Source: an uncultured Psychroflexus sp.
GTDB lineage: Bacteria > Bacteroidota > Bacteroidia > Flavobacteriales > Flavobacteriaceae
Length of the DNA: 48,575 nt
Assembly: GCA_913056525.1 (NCBI GenBank)
Contig: CAJXLO010000007.1
Coordinates: 1 to 48,575, forward strand
Direction of reading: 5' to 3'
Position 1 is the stretch's first letter; every line of letters starts with the position of its first letter. Position numbers and translations under genes: made by a program. The notes beneath the pieces are model-generated. The model saw nothing but the letters and a program-made list of their open reading frames with translations, made no database searches and had not been told where the DNA came from. This document shows positions 1 through 8,761 of this stretch, in pieces.

Positions 1-3000
1 TGATCATAGACCTCTAAAACATATCCATTCGTAGCGCCAGGTTCACTGTCCCATGAAAGATCCACTGAATCTATATTTATATTATCAACAGAAAGGCCTG
101 AAGGGGCAAAGCAACTTGGAGATTCATCAAAACGAACACCATCAATGGCTACATCGCTTTCAAAACCACTTCCTCTTTCTACTCTAAATCTTACCTGTAT
201 CGTTTGTCCTGCATAAGCTGATAGATCTACGAATTCCTGAGCAAAAGGGTCTGTCAGAGCACTTTGTTGCTGACCAGATATAGAAAATACAGATAGATCT
301 AAGTTATTGCCATCATCAACATCAATATGTAAGGTTCCCATATTACCAGTACCATCATCAAACATGTGATACCAGAATGATAGAGAAGGTTCTGTCAAGT
401 TAGATAAATCTATTTCAGGGGTTAGAACAATCGCTTCATCTCCTTGTGAACCAGAAGATGCTTCGGTAAAAATATAATTGTCTCCAAATTGAGCGCCACC
501 TGGTCCAGTCCCAATTGATGCAGTTTCACCGGTTTCAACTTCCCAAGCGAAAGCGCCAGTTGAAGTTTGCTCCCAGCAGCCATCCTCCACAAAATCGCCG
601 GAGGTAGAGAAATCACCAAAATCTTCAAAGTATGGTGTCTGGAAAATATCACATAATGTTTCAAAACTGAGTGCCGGCGTTAATAAGCTTAGGTCACCAT
701 TCCCACAATTGGATTGAACATAGAATTGTAATGCAGAAGAACTAGGTAAACCTGTAACGTTCACAGACGTTGTTCCAGCTGGTACTGAGCCGTTTGCAAC
801 AGGTGTATCATTGTTAGGGTCATCACCTGTTTCAAAGACAAACCAATTATAGCCATCAGTAGCATCAGTTTCATCATCCCATGAAAAGTCTGCCGTTGTG
901 GTTGTAATATTACTTACCGCTAGATTACCAGGTTCAGGACACGTAGGTGCTTCAACCAAACTAAATTGATCAATAGCCATATCACTTTCAAATCCACCAC
1001 CTCTTTCACCTCTAAATCTTATCCTTAAATTGGAAACATTAGAATTAGGTAGATCTACGGTAACGAGAACCCAATCTTCATCACCTGATGCTTGTTGTTC
1101 ACCACTTATAGAGAAGACATCGTTATTATAGCCACTTCCATTGTTCACATCAACGTGGAGAGTTCCCATATTAGGCCCGAACATATGATAATAAAATCTT
1201 ACCTGAGGTGTAGTTAAAGCGCTTGCATCAATCAACGGAGTCTCTAATAGGGCTTCATCACCCTGGTCACCATTTGAACCTTCAGTAAATACATAATTTC
1301 CATTTCCTGAAAAGTCATTGGATGGTCCTGTTCCTCCTGAACCTGTATCACCAGATCGAGTTCCCCAAAAATAATCTGATCCGTTGCCTGGTGTTCTATC
1401 CCAACAATTATCTATAGCGTCTCCGCCATTTCCAAAGCCTGAACCGGCAACCCATGAAGAACCATCGAAGTTTTCTGTCACTGGTGCGACGAAGGCCTGA
1501 CAAGGTGTAGTAAACGGAAGTGGTGCTGATAGATCACTTACACCATCCGATCCACAATCCGTTTCAATATAAGCATCGTAATCCGTGTTTGATGTTAAGC
1601 CTGTGACGTTGACGGATGAACTTCCTGAAGGAGCATTACCAGAAGCCACAGGTGTGTCGTTTATCGGGTCGTCTCCCTGATTGAACACGGACCAGTTATA
1701 ACCATTGCCATCATTAGGAATTGTCGTCCAGCTCAGCTCAGCACTTGTAGTTTGTAAGTTCGTTGCTTCAAAATTGCCAGGGAACGGGCATAATTCCGTG
1801 GTAGTAAAAGCAACACCTGAAGATAATTCACTCAAACCATTACCACCACAATCAGAAATTACATAGAAATCATAATCCGTCTCTGGTGTAAGTCCATCTG
1901 CAACTGTTTGTGTAGTTCCGGCAGGTACATTTCCTGTAGATACTGGCGTATTTGTTTCTGGGTCATTACCAGCAACGTAAACTTCCCATAAATAACCAGC
2001 CGAAGCATCCGCTATCGGGTCCCAGGAGAATTCTGCGGATTCAGCAAATTCATTAATGAGCGTAACGCCATTGGGTTTTAAACAGCTAGGAGCTTCAACA
2101 ACGCTAAAATCATCAATAGCGATATCACTTTCAAAACCACCACCTCGTTCACCACGTACTCTAATTTGTACTGTTTCTCCAGCGAATGCGCCAAGGTCCA
2201 CAAATTGTTCTAACCATGGATCATCTTGATTAGCTTGTTGTTGTCCTGATATTGTAAAAACATCATCTACAAAACCGGAACCATCATCTACGTCGATATG
2301 TAAAGTACCCATATTGCCACCATGCATATGTAAATAAAAATTTATCACAGGACTTGAAAGGTTTGATAGATCAATGAAAGGACTTATTAAAACAGCTTCG
2401 TCACCCTGACTACCAGTCGAAGCTTCTGTGAACACAAAGTTATTACCTTCAAATGCCTGATTAGGTCCTGTACCTGTTGATACGGTATCATCATCAGAGG
2501 CTTCCCAAACAAAAGCTGCTTGAGAGTTTTCTGACCAGCAGTCTTCATCAGAACCCAGATCACCTACACTAAAGTTTTCAAAACCATTTGTGTAAGGTGC
2601 TGTAAAGGTAGTGCATGGAGTAGTAAAGTTTAGAGGGTCCGTTAGTGAACTAAGTCCGTCTTGTGAACCGCAATCTGCCTGAAGATAGACATCATAGCTC
2701 GTGTTGTCAGTCAAACCATCAATATTCAGTGTGGATGTTCCAGTATTTACAGAACCATTTTGCAACGCTGTTACGTTGTCTGGATTATCACCTTCTGCGT
2801 AAAGTTCCCAATTTGTACCAACGTTTGTATTTACACCTTCTGTCCACGAAATGTCAACATCTGTTGTGCTCACATCGTCAACGGCAAGGTTTGTTGGTTT
2901 AGGGCATATAGGTGTAGTTGAAAATGCAAATGGGCCATTCGTGAAAGAAGTACCATCGGAACCGCAATCAGCGGTTAAATAAAAATCATAGTCTGTAAGT

Positions 3001-3710
3001 TCAGTAAGGCCTGAAACCGTACCTGAATTAGTACCAGCGGCAAATGTACCTGATGTGACCGGCGATGCCGTTTCCGGATCATCGCCCTGATTAAAGACCT
3101 CCCATGAATAACCGTTCGTTGCTTCTGTAACATCATCCCAGATAAAGTCAGCTGATTGTCCTTGTACTTCATCCAGTGCTAAGTTCGTAGGCATAGGGCA
3201 TGGAGGTGGCGGTAATATGTTCACCGTATAATCGTGGGTTTCCCCAAAGCTACCTGATGGGGCACATGAGTCTGAAGGTTCCTGGAAATAGACATCCATA
3301 ACCCTCATCCTTGTTGTAACCTGTGATGCACTTAGCGGGACGCTAAAACTACCATTTGTAGGATTGCCACCAGCAGAGCTCACAAAAACAACCTCTGAAT
3401 CTTCAAAGGTTTGACTTTGATCAAAATCAATCCATATCTTTACGTACTGACTGTCAAAATTGTGTGTTATCTCAAAATCATAGATCACCGTTTGTGATAG
3501 ATCGATCTCTAGTGTTGCATCACCGGTGAAATCGCCATAAGTATTGGCTGAACAGCCAGTCCCTAAATGACTAAAGCTTGCCGAAGGAATTGTAAAATCA
3601 TCAATTTCATCACCCGCAGAACAGTTTAGCGGGGTTGGTGTACAGTATTGTGCATTCATATGCCATCCTGCTACACATAGTAGGAAAAACAATAAATATA
3701 CTTTTCTCAT
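1..3710 (-). CDS. Large secreted FN3/MAM modular protein, 3' end outside the window
   Basis: The open frame runs uninterrupted from an ATG at 3710 to the window edge (over 1,230 residues), so the C-terminus is missing. Residues 1-21 form a signal peptide ending near NAQ. Residues about 45-155 resemble the GEVED module: an acidic calcium-binding-like stretch (IDFDQSQTFED) and a closing GETHDYTV. After that come FN3-like repeats, each starting with a C-x-x-P motif, and three MAM/cleaved-adhesin-type jelly-roll modules with motifs such as GDEA, MGTLHIDVD and RGGGFESDIAIDDF. The order is FN3, FN3, MAM, FN3, FN3, MAM, FN3, MAM, FN3 (partial). This architecture is typical of flavobacterial T9SS cargo (choice-of-anchor J proteins), so I expect a sorting domain beyond the edge. 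It is probably an adhesin or cell-surface binding protein. No catalytic domain is visible. It lies 79 bp downstream of fabI. Confidence 0.85.
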   Translation of the reverse strand, partial: MRKVYLLFFLLCVAGWHMNAQYCTPTPLNCSAGDEIDDFTIPSASFSHLGTGCSANTYGDFTGDATLEIDLSQTVIYDFEITHNFDSQYVKIWIDFDQSQTFEDSEVVFVSSAGGNPTNGSFSVPLSASQVTTRMRVMDVYFQEPSDSCAPSGSFGETHDYTVNILPPPPCPMPTNLALDEVQGQSADFIWDDVTEATNGYSWEVFNQGDDPETASPVTSGTFAAGTNSGTVSGLTELTDYDFYLTADCGSDGTSFTNGPFAFSTTPICPKPTNLAVDDVSTTDVDISWTEGVNTNVGTNWELYAEGDNPDNVTALQNGSVNTGTSTLNIDGLTDNTSYDVYLQADCGSQDGLSSLTDPLNFTTPCTTFTAPYTNGFENFSVGDLGSDEDCWSENSQAAFVWEASDDDTVSTGTGPNQAFEGNNFVFTEASTGSQGDEAVLISPFIDLSNLSSPVINFYLHMHGGNMGTLHIDVDDGSGFVDDVFTISGQQQANQDDPWLEQFVDLGAFAGETVQIRVRGERGGGFESDIAIDDFSVVEAPSCLKPNGVTLINEFAESAEFSWDPIADASAGYLWEVYVAGNDPETNTPVSTGNVPAGTTQTVADGLTPETDYDFYVISDCGGNGLSELSSGVAFTTTELCPFPGNFEATNLQTTSAELSWTTIPNDGNGYNWSVFNQGDDPINDTPVASGNAPSGSSSVNVTGLTSNTDYDAYIETDCGSDGVSDLSAPLPFTTPCQAFVAPVTENFDGSSWVAGSGFGNGGDAIDNCWDRTPGNGSDYFWGTRSGDTGSGGTGPSNDFSGNGNYVFTEGSNGDQGDEALLETPLIDASALTTPQVRFYYHMFGPNMGTLHVDVNNGSGYNNDVFSISGEQQASGDEDWVLVTVDLPNSNVSNLRIRFRGERGGGFESDMAIDQFSLVEAPTCPEPGNLAVSNITTTTADFSWDDETDATDGYNWFVFETGDDPNNDTPVANGSVPAGTTSVNVTGLPSSSALQFYVQSNCGNGDLSLLTPALSFETLCDIFQTPYFEDFGDFSTSGDFVEDGCWEQTSTGAFAWEVETGETASIGTGPGGAQFGDNYIFTEASSGSQGDEAIVLTPEIDLSNLTEPSLSFWYHMFDDGTGNMGTLHIDVDDGNNLDLSVFSISGQQQSALTDPFAQEFVDLSAYAGQTIQVRFRVERGSGFESDVAIDGVRFDESPSCFAPSGLSVDNINIDSVDLSWDSEPGATNGYVLEVYD

Positions 3711-3789
3711 AATGGTTAAATTTTTAAGACAATAAAATTATGTAATCTTTTTGATTAAGGATTGTCTAAATTGTTAAAATTTTAAGCTT

Positions 3790-4611
3790 TCATAACTTCT
3801 TTTCTTTTAAAAATTCCATCAAAGCATTACTGACGCCTACATTAGAGAAACCTCCATCATGAAAGAGATTTTGTAATGTAACTTTTTTAGTCAGGTCTGA
3901 AAAGAGAGAAACGGTATAATCTGCGCATTCTCCAGCTGTGGCATTGCCTAGCGGTGACATCTTATCCGCATAATCGATGAACTCGTTAAATCCTTTGACA
4001 CCTTGTCCGGCAGTAGTTGGAGTAGGAGATTGGGAAATGGTGTTTACACGGACCTTGAACTTTTCGCCAAAAAAGTACCCAAAGCTCCTACCTACTGATT
4101 CCAAATAAGCTTTATTATCTGCCATATCGTTATAGTCTGGAAAGACACGTTGTGCAGCCATGTAACTTAAGGCTACAATACTTCCCCATTCGTTCATGGC
4201 CTCTTTCTGATATAAGCTTTGCATCACCTTATGAAACGATAATGCCGAAACATCAAAACCCTTTTGTGTCCAGTCGTGATTTTGATCTGTGTAATGTTTC
4301 CCTTTTCTTACATTTACCGACATTCCGATAGAATGAAGCACAAAATCCAATTTACCGCCTAATTTTTCGGTGGACTGATCTACTAGTTTATTGATATCTT
4401 CCATCTTAGTGGCATCGGCTGGAATGATTTCTGCATTGGTATTTTTGGCCAGTTCCTTTATCGAACCCATTCTAAGTGCGATGGGCGCATTGCTTAAAAC
4501 GAACTCGCCACCTTCTTCGTGAACGCGTTCCGCAGTTTTCCACGCGATCGACTTTTCATCCAATGCGCCGAAGATGATCCCTTTTTTTCCTTTTAACAAG
4601 TTGTATGACAT
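3790..4611 (-). CDS. fabI: Enoyl-[acyl-carrier-protein] reductase (NADH), FabI
   Basis: FabI catalyses the last reduction of each fatty-acid elongation cycle, trans-2-enoyl-ACP to acyl-ACP, in the cytosol. The 273-residue protein is a short-chain dehydrogenase of normal FabI length. The N-terminus holds the FabI-type nucleotide loop (IIFGALDEKSIAW, residues 12-24). The catalytic pattern is visible as Y150, Y160 and K167 in SYMAAQRVFPDYNDMADNK, matching the Tyr-x6-Lys spacing of the family. The substrate loop reads SQSPTPTTAG, the form I associate with Bacteroidota rather than the E. coli form. It starts 15 bp after the recN stop and is probably cotranscribed with it. This is the expected triclosan-type target, with no oddities. 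Confidence 0.96.
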   Translation of the reverse strand: MSYNLLKGKKGIIFGALDEKSIAWKTAERVHEEGGEFVLSNAPIALRMGSIKELAKNTNAEIIPADATKMEDINKLVDQSTEKLGGKLDFVLHSIGMSVNVRKGKHYTDQNHDWTQKGFDVSALSFHKVMQSLYQKEAMNEWGSIVALSYMAAQRVFPDYNDMADNKAYLESVGRSFGYFFGEKFKVRVNTISQSPTPTTAGQGVKGFNEFIDYADKMSPLGNATAGECADYTVSLFSDLTKKVTLQNLFHDGGFSNVGVSNALMEFLKEKKL

Positions 4612-4626
4612 ATCTATATTGTTTGT

Positions 4627-6282
4627 TTAATTATTGAACAATGTTCTTGCATGTGATCTTGCGGCCTTTGATTCCTTATCGCCACCTAGCATGTTGGTTA
4701 TTTCGTTCATTCTTCCTTCATCATCGAGTTCTTTGATATCAGAATAGGTGGCTTCATCCTTTGTGTATTTGAAGACCTTGTAATGGAACTTCCCTTTTGC
4801 AGCTATCTGTGGAAGATGCGTAATGCATATCAATTGCATGTTCTCACCCATTTCTTGCATGATCATCCCCATTTTATTAGCGATCTCACCGGATACACCG
4901 GTGTCTATCTCATCGAAGATCAAGGTGGGCAGATCACTGTTTCTGGCCATTAGGTTCTTAAGGCTTAGGCTGATCCTGGACAGCTCTCCACCGGATGCTA
5001 CTTTTGATATCGGCCTTATTTCCGCTCCTTTGTTAGCAGAGAACTTCCAGCTCATTTTATCCCTGCCATATTTTCCCAGTTCATTGACTTTAGCTAGCTC
5101 TATTTGGAATATCGCTTCTTTCATGCCAAGTAAGGCTAACTTATTTTCAACGTGCTCTTTGATCTTACTAGCCGCTGACGTTCTTTTTTCCAAAAGCTTG
5201 TCCGCTATTTTAAAACATTTTTCTTCTTTAATCTGGATTTTTTCCTTTAGTTTTTTTATCTCTTGGTCGATATTAGCATCTGAAAAGACCTTTTCTTCCA
5301 GTTCGTTCCTGATCTGGACCAACTCCGAAATATCTTCAGCCTGATGTTTATCCATAAGCCGATAGACCACTTGTAATTTTTGATCTATTTTTTCCAGCTC
5401 CATCGGGTTGTCTTCAAGTTGATCAGCTTGAAGTTGGATGGACTGATCAAGGTCTTGAAGTTCTATTATGCTTGAGTTTAGCCGTTCAGCGAATTCTGTC
5501 ATCTCCTTGCTGAATTCGGTTACCTTGTTCAATGATCTATAGGATTCATTGAGTTGTTCCAGTACACCGAACTCTTCATTTTCCAATATTTGATGCACTT
5601 TAGCTAACTCTTCTTTGATCAGGTTGACGTTGCTCAATTGAACTTGTTGATTTTCTAATTGTTCCAGATCGATATTTTCCAGTGCTATCTCTTTCAGCTC
5701 TTTTAACAGGAAGTCGTTATAATCCAGGTTCTTTTGCGCTTCTTGCTTAGATTTTTCCAGGGACCTGATCTTTTTTTTCAATTGCCCCAGTTCTTTATAT
5801 CTTGACCGGTATTCTTGTAATATATTATTTGCATCGGCGATCGTATCTATCAGGTCATACTGATAATCTTCATCATTGAGGTCTAAAGTTTGATGCTGGC
5901 TATGGATGTCTATTAAGTTCTCTGTCAGCTGGTTTAGCATAGATAACCTGACCGGCGTATCATTGACAAAAGCCCTTGATTTTCCTGAAGGTAGTATTTC
6001 TCTACGAATGATGGTATCTTCTTCCAGGTCAAGGTCCATTCGCTCAAAGAAATCCCTAAATCTATCCTTATCCAATAAGAGATAAGCTTCCACCGTACAT
6101 TTTGATTGTTTATCCCTGATCACATTAAGGTCAGCTCTTTTTCCCATGATAAGGGACAATGCTCCCAGAAGAATAGACTTACCGGCACCGGTTTCTCCCG
6201 TTATCATGCTTAGGCCATTCTGAAATTCTATGGCCACATCCTTTATTAGCGCAAAATTCTGGATGGACAAACTTTTGAGCAT
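4627..6282 (-). CDS. recN: DNA repair protein RecN
   Basis: RecN is an SMC-like ATPase that acts early in recombinational repair of double-strand breaks. The 551 residues match the family length. Residues 1-40 carry the Walker A motif GETGAGKS. The middle (about 150-400) is a long, Glu/Lys/Leu/Gln-rich coiled coil. The C-terminal head holds the ABC signature ASGGELSR and the Walker B motif TLIFDEIDTG, then the CITHLPQIA switch region. The ATG at 6282 is the only sensible start, since the protein opens directly with the conserved LKSLSIQNFALI strand. It sits between porD (48 bp upstream) and fabI (15 bp downstream) on the same strand. Confidence 0.96.
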   Translation of the reverse strand: MLKSLSIQNFALIKDVAIEFQNGLSMITGETGAGKSILLGALSLIMGKRADLNVIRDKQSKCTVEAYLLLDKDRFRDFFERMDLDLEEDTIIRREILPSGKSRAFVNDTPVRLSMLNQLTENLIDIHSQHQTLDLNDEDYQYDLIDTIADANNILQEYRSRYKELGQLKKKIRSLEKSKQEAQKNLDYNDFLLKELKEIALENIDLEQLENQQVQLSNVNLIKEELAKVHQILENEEFGVLEQLNESYRSLNKVTEFSKEMTEFAERLNSSIIELQDLDQSIQLQADQLEDNPMELEKIDQKLQVVYRLMDKHQAEDISELVQIRNELEEKVFSDANIDQEIKKLKEKIQIKEEKCFKIADKLLEKRTSAASKIKEHVENKLALLGMKEAIFQIELAKVNELGKYGRDKMSWKFSANKGAEIRPISKVASGGELSRISLSLKNLMARNSDLPTLIFDEIDTGVSGEIANKMGMIMQEMGENMQLICITHLPQIAAKGKFHYKVFKYTKDEATYSDIKELDDEGRMNEITNMLGGDKESKAARSHARTLFNN

Positions 6283-6330
6283 TGATTAAATTTTGAAGCT
6301 AAATTACGAATTAATCCAATAAAATCAGTC

Positions 6331-7230
6331 TTAATATCTGATTCGCTCCCATTTCCTACTATGAACCGGGGCCATTTTATAGAGCATGCCTTTTACATCG
6401 GCAATGTCCATCTTTGGACCGCCGTTTAACACATTCAATATTTCCTGAGCCTTTGCGTCGAAGAACAAACGAATCAATCCTGAATTGGGTCTTTGCGAAT
6501 CCACTTCCCGGATGTCTTTTATGGCATTAATTATCAGTTCTTTCGCCTTTTTTTTATCATCGCTCATAGTATCAAGTCCCAGCCGATGATATTCATAAAA
6601 TGCCTCTCTTAGTCCATCAAAGTTCCTGGATAATAATTCTTGATTGATCTTTCCTCGTGAGAAAGCGTTCCCTCTATTTTCCCATCCTGATCTGCCTGAA
6701 GACCTGGCAGCAGAAACTATCTTATTAGCTTCCTCGTAATAAGAGGTGCCGCCCAGCTTTTCGAAGCTGTCCGCATCCAGTCCTAAAATGGTGTACAAAT
6801 AAAAACTTATTGCAGATACCAGATTAGAATCAAAGCTATTAGGGTTGTAGTTCAAAGGCTCGAACTCTGTGTATTCAAAACTAAAATCTTTATCGTTCAC
6901 ATTAATTAGCGTTGAGGTGTACGTAGAATTGAACACAGGTCTTGATGCCTGTACCTGTAAGGATGCTGAGAACTCTTTCGATTCATAAGATCTTACGATA
7001 ATGAAGAAACTACAATCTATCTTTTCGTGCTCTTCAAATTCCTTATCAGTCCACTCGGACTTATTGATGAACTCTTGCACGGATTTCTTCAGGGTAGAGA
7101 ATATCTGAAGGTTAGGTCTTCCGGTCTGTCTTGAATCCACAGTTACCGTAGCATTGAACTCTTGTGCCAAAAGAGGCGTTGTGCATATAAATACAATTAT
7201 TAATAAACCGGATCTCTTATGCCAATTCAT
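6331..7230 (-). CDS. porD: Type IX secretion-associated protein PorD (DUF4835)
   Basis: The 299-residue protein begins with a signal peptide (residues 1-22, ending LLAQ) and has no other membrane segment, so it is periplasmic or outer-membrane associated. The mature protein opens with EFNATVTVDSRQTGRPNLQIF, the pattern I recognise from the DUF4835/PorD family. Its members occur in Bacteroidota with a type IX secretion system and are linked to that system genetically; their precise role is not settled. The ORF overlaps the end of coaBC by 14 bp, which indicates translational coupling in the bamD-rpoZ-coaBC-porD-recN run. T9SS cargo is encoded in the same window (14839-17712 and probably 1-3710). 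Confidence 0.85.
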   Translation of the reverse strand: MNWHKRSGLLIIVFICTTPLLAQEFNATVTVDSRQTGRPNLQIFSTLKKSVQEFINKSEWTDKEFEEHEKIDCSFFIIVRSYESKEFSASLQVQASRPVFNSTYTSTLINVNDKDFSFEYTEFEPLNYNPNSFDSNLVSAISFYLYTILGLDADSFEKLGGTSYYEEANKIVSAARSSGRSGWENRGNAFSRGKINQELLSRNFDGLREAFYEYHRLGLDTMSDDKKKAKELIINAIKDIREVDSQRPNSGLIRLFFDAKAQEILNVLNGGPKMDIADVKGMLYKMAPVHSRKWERIRY

Positions 7231-8419
7231 ATTTATCTATCAAATGTTCAAAAATATCATTCGCAACCTCTTTCTTTTTCTTTAACGGGAAATGCGTTTC
7301 ATTTGTTTTATCAATGATACTTATTTTATTAGTATCATGACCAAATCCCGCACCGCTGTCTGCTAAAGAATTTAGTATGATCGCGTCCAGGTTCTTCTTT
7401 TTCAGTTTTGACCTTGCGTTCTTGATGCCATCATTTGTTTCCAGCGCAAATCCTACTAACAATTGTTCTTTTTTTATTTTTCCTAAATTATAGAGAATAT
7501 CAGGAGTAGGCTTAAGTTGGATACCCATTTGATCATCCTTTTTCTTTATCTTCTTACTTGAAAATTCAGTTGGTTGAAAATCAGCGACAGCGGCAGCTGC
7601 GATGCAAATATCGGACTCCTCGAAATGTTCAAGAGCCTGTTGGTTCATCTCATCTGCAGTTCTCACATTGATGCGGTCAAGGTTATTATGATGAAGTTCT
7701 AGATGGGTAGGACCACTGATCAATGTAACCAGAGCACCGAGTTGTAAGGCTATATCAGCGAGCGCATATCCCATTTTTCCCGATGAATGATTACCGATAT
7801 ACCTAACTGGGTCGATAGGTTCGTACGTTGGTCCAGCCGTGATGAGCACTTTATGCCCTTTTAATATATGCGTTTGCTCAAATCTATCTTCAGCGTGTTT
7901 CAGGATGGTTTCTGGTTCGGCCATTCTCCCCTCACCTTCAAGACCGCTAGCTAATTCGCCGGTTTCTGAAGGGATGATATGAACTCCATGTCGCTTTAGT
8001 TTGTCCAGATTTTCCCTGGTAGTAGGGTGTTGATACATATCCAGGTCCATTGCAGGAGCGGTCATTACAGGACAGCTGCAAGATAAATAAGTAGCAATAA
8101 GGAGATTGTCAGATTGACCATAGCTTAATTTCGAAAGTGTTGTAGCCGTAAGCGGAGCGATGATAAACAAGTCTGCCCATTTCGCGATGTTCACATGGTT
8201 GATCCAGTTATCTTCATCATCCGTAAAAGTTGAATGAACCGGATGCTTTGATAAGGTGGAAAGTGTAAGCGGAGCAACGAACGCTTTAGCTTGAGGTGTC
8301 ATGATGACCTTTACGTGAGCACCTTGCCTGATCAATAGCCGAGTAAGGAAGGAAATCTTATAGGCCGCAATTCCACCTGTTACTCCTAAGAGTACGTTTT
8401 TGTTGTAGAGAACGGACAT
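7217..8419 (-). CDS. coaBC: Bifunctional phosphopantothenoylcysteine decarboxylase / phosphopantothenate-cysteine ligase
   Basis: CoaBC makes 4'-phosphopantetheine for coenzyme A: the CoaB half joins cysteine to 4'-phosphopantothenate and the CoaC half, an FMN flavoprotein, decarboxylates the product. In this 400-residue protein the CoaC half spans about 1-185, with GVTGGIAAYK at 12-21 and active-site His75 in NHVNIAKW. The CoaB half starts at about 188, with VLITAGPTYEPIDPVRYIGN, the dimer/active-site sequence HSSGKMG and a KIKKK lysine motif. Two positions differ from the E. coli numbering I remember: Asn125 of the PAMN motif is Asp (PAMDLDMY), and Cys158 of the substrate clamp is Ser (ELASG). 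I believe this is usual in Bacteroidota, but cannot confirm it here. It starts 3 bp after rpoZ ends. Confidence 0.95.
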   Translation of the reverse strand: MSVLYNKNVLLGVTGGIAAYKISFLTRLLIRQGAHVKVIMTPQAKAFVAPLTLSTLSKHPVHSTFTDDEDNWINHVNIAKWADLFIIAPLTATTLSKLSYGQSDNLLIATYLSCSCPVMTAPAMDLDMYQHPTTRENLDKLKRHGVHIIPSETGELASGLEGEGRMAEPETILKHAEDRFEQTHILKGHKVLITAGPTYEPIDPVRYIGNHSSGKMGYALADIALQLGALVTLISGPTHLELHHNNLDRINVRTADEMNQQALEHFEESDICIAAAAVADFQPTEFSSKKIKKKDDQMGIQLKPTPDILYNLGKIKKEQLLVGFALETNDGIKNARSKLKKKNLDAIILNSLADSGAGFGHDTNKISIIDKTNETHFPLKKKKEVANDIFEHLIDKYELA

Positions 8420-8422
8420 GAA

Positions 8423-8761
8423 CTAAACATCGGTATCGTCCTGATCGGTCTTTCTGTGGTATATCTTACCGTTCATCCATTCTTCTACGGCGATGGCATG
8501 AGGTTTAGGTAAACGCTCATAGTATTTGGATACTTCTATTTGTTCTTTGTTCTCAAATATTTCATCCAAATTCTCATTGTAGGTGGAAAATTCATCGATC
8601 TTATCCATCAATTCTTTTTTAACCTCAGAGTTGATCTGACTTGAGCGCTGGGCAAGGATAGAAATTGCTTCGTAAATGTTATTCGTAGGCTCATCGATCT
8701 TATTTCGGTCATAAGTCACCGTAGAGATCTCTGCATTGGTTTCTTTTAAGTTAGCTTTCAT
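8423..8761 (-). CDS. rpoZ: DNA-directed RNA polymerase omega subunit, RpoZ (Rpb6/omega family)
   Basis: Omega helps fold and stabilise the beta' subunit of RNA polymerase. The 112-residue protein is longer than E. coli RpoZ and looks like the Bacteroidota form. It contains the NNIYEAISILAQRSSQIN helix (residues 27-44), corresponding to the conserved omega core, followed by an acidic helical region. The tail KPHAIAVEEWMNGKIYHRK is a motif I associate with flavobacterial omega proteins. Its start overlaps the bamD stop by 4 bp (ATGA), and coaBC follows after 3 bp, so it is embedded in a tightly coupled operon. Confidence 0.85.
   Translation of the reverse strand: MKANLKETNAEISTVTYDRNKIDEPTNNIYEAISILAQRSSQINSEVKKELMDKIDEFSTYNENLDEIFENKEQIEVSKYYERLPKPHAIAVEEWMNGKIYHRKTDQDDTDV

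Noticed and set aside
422-3172. Several short open frames on both strands within the first 3.7 kb
   Set aside because: They sit in other frames of the large FN3/MAM gene, whose repeats and modules give a clear uninterrupted reading.
1-3710. Repeated DNA segments considered as a CRISPR or transposon signature
   Set aside because: The similarity is at protein module level, imperfect in DNA and spaced by hundreds of bases. There are no direct short repeats with spacers and no transposase.
4823-5344. A 173-residue open frame on the plus strand opposite recN
   Set aside because: It lies wholly antisense to the conserved recN coiled coil and head, has a composition typical of a reverse-strand shadow (Ser/Leu/Phe runs), and matches no family I know.
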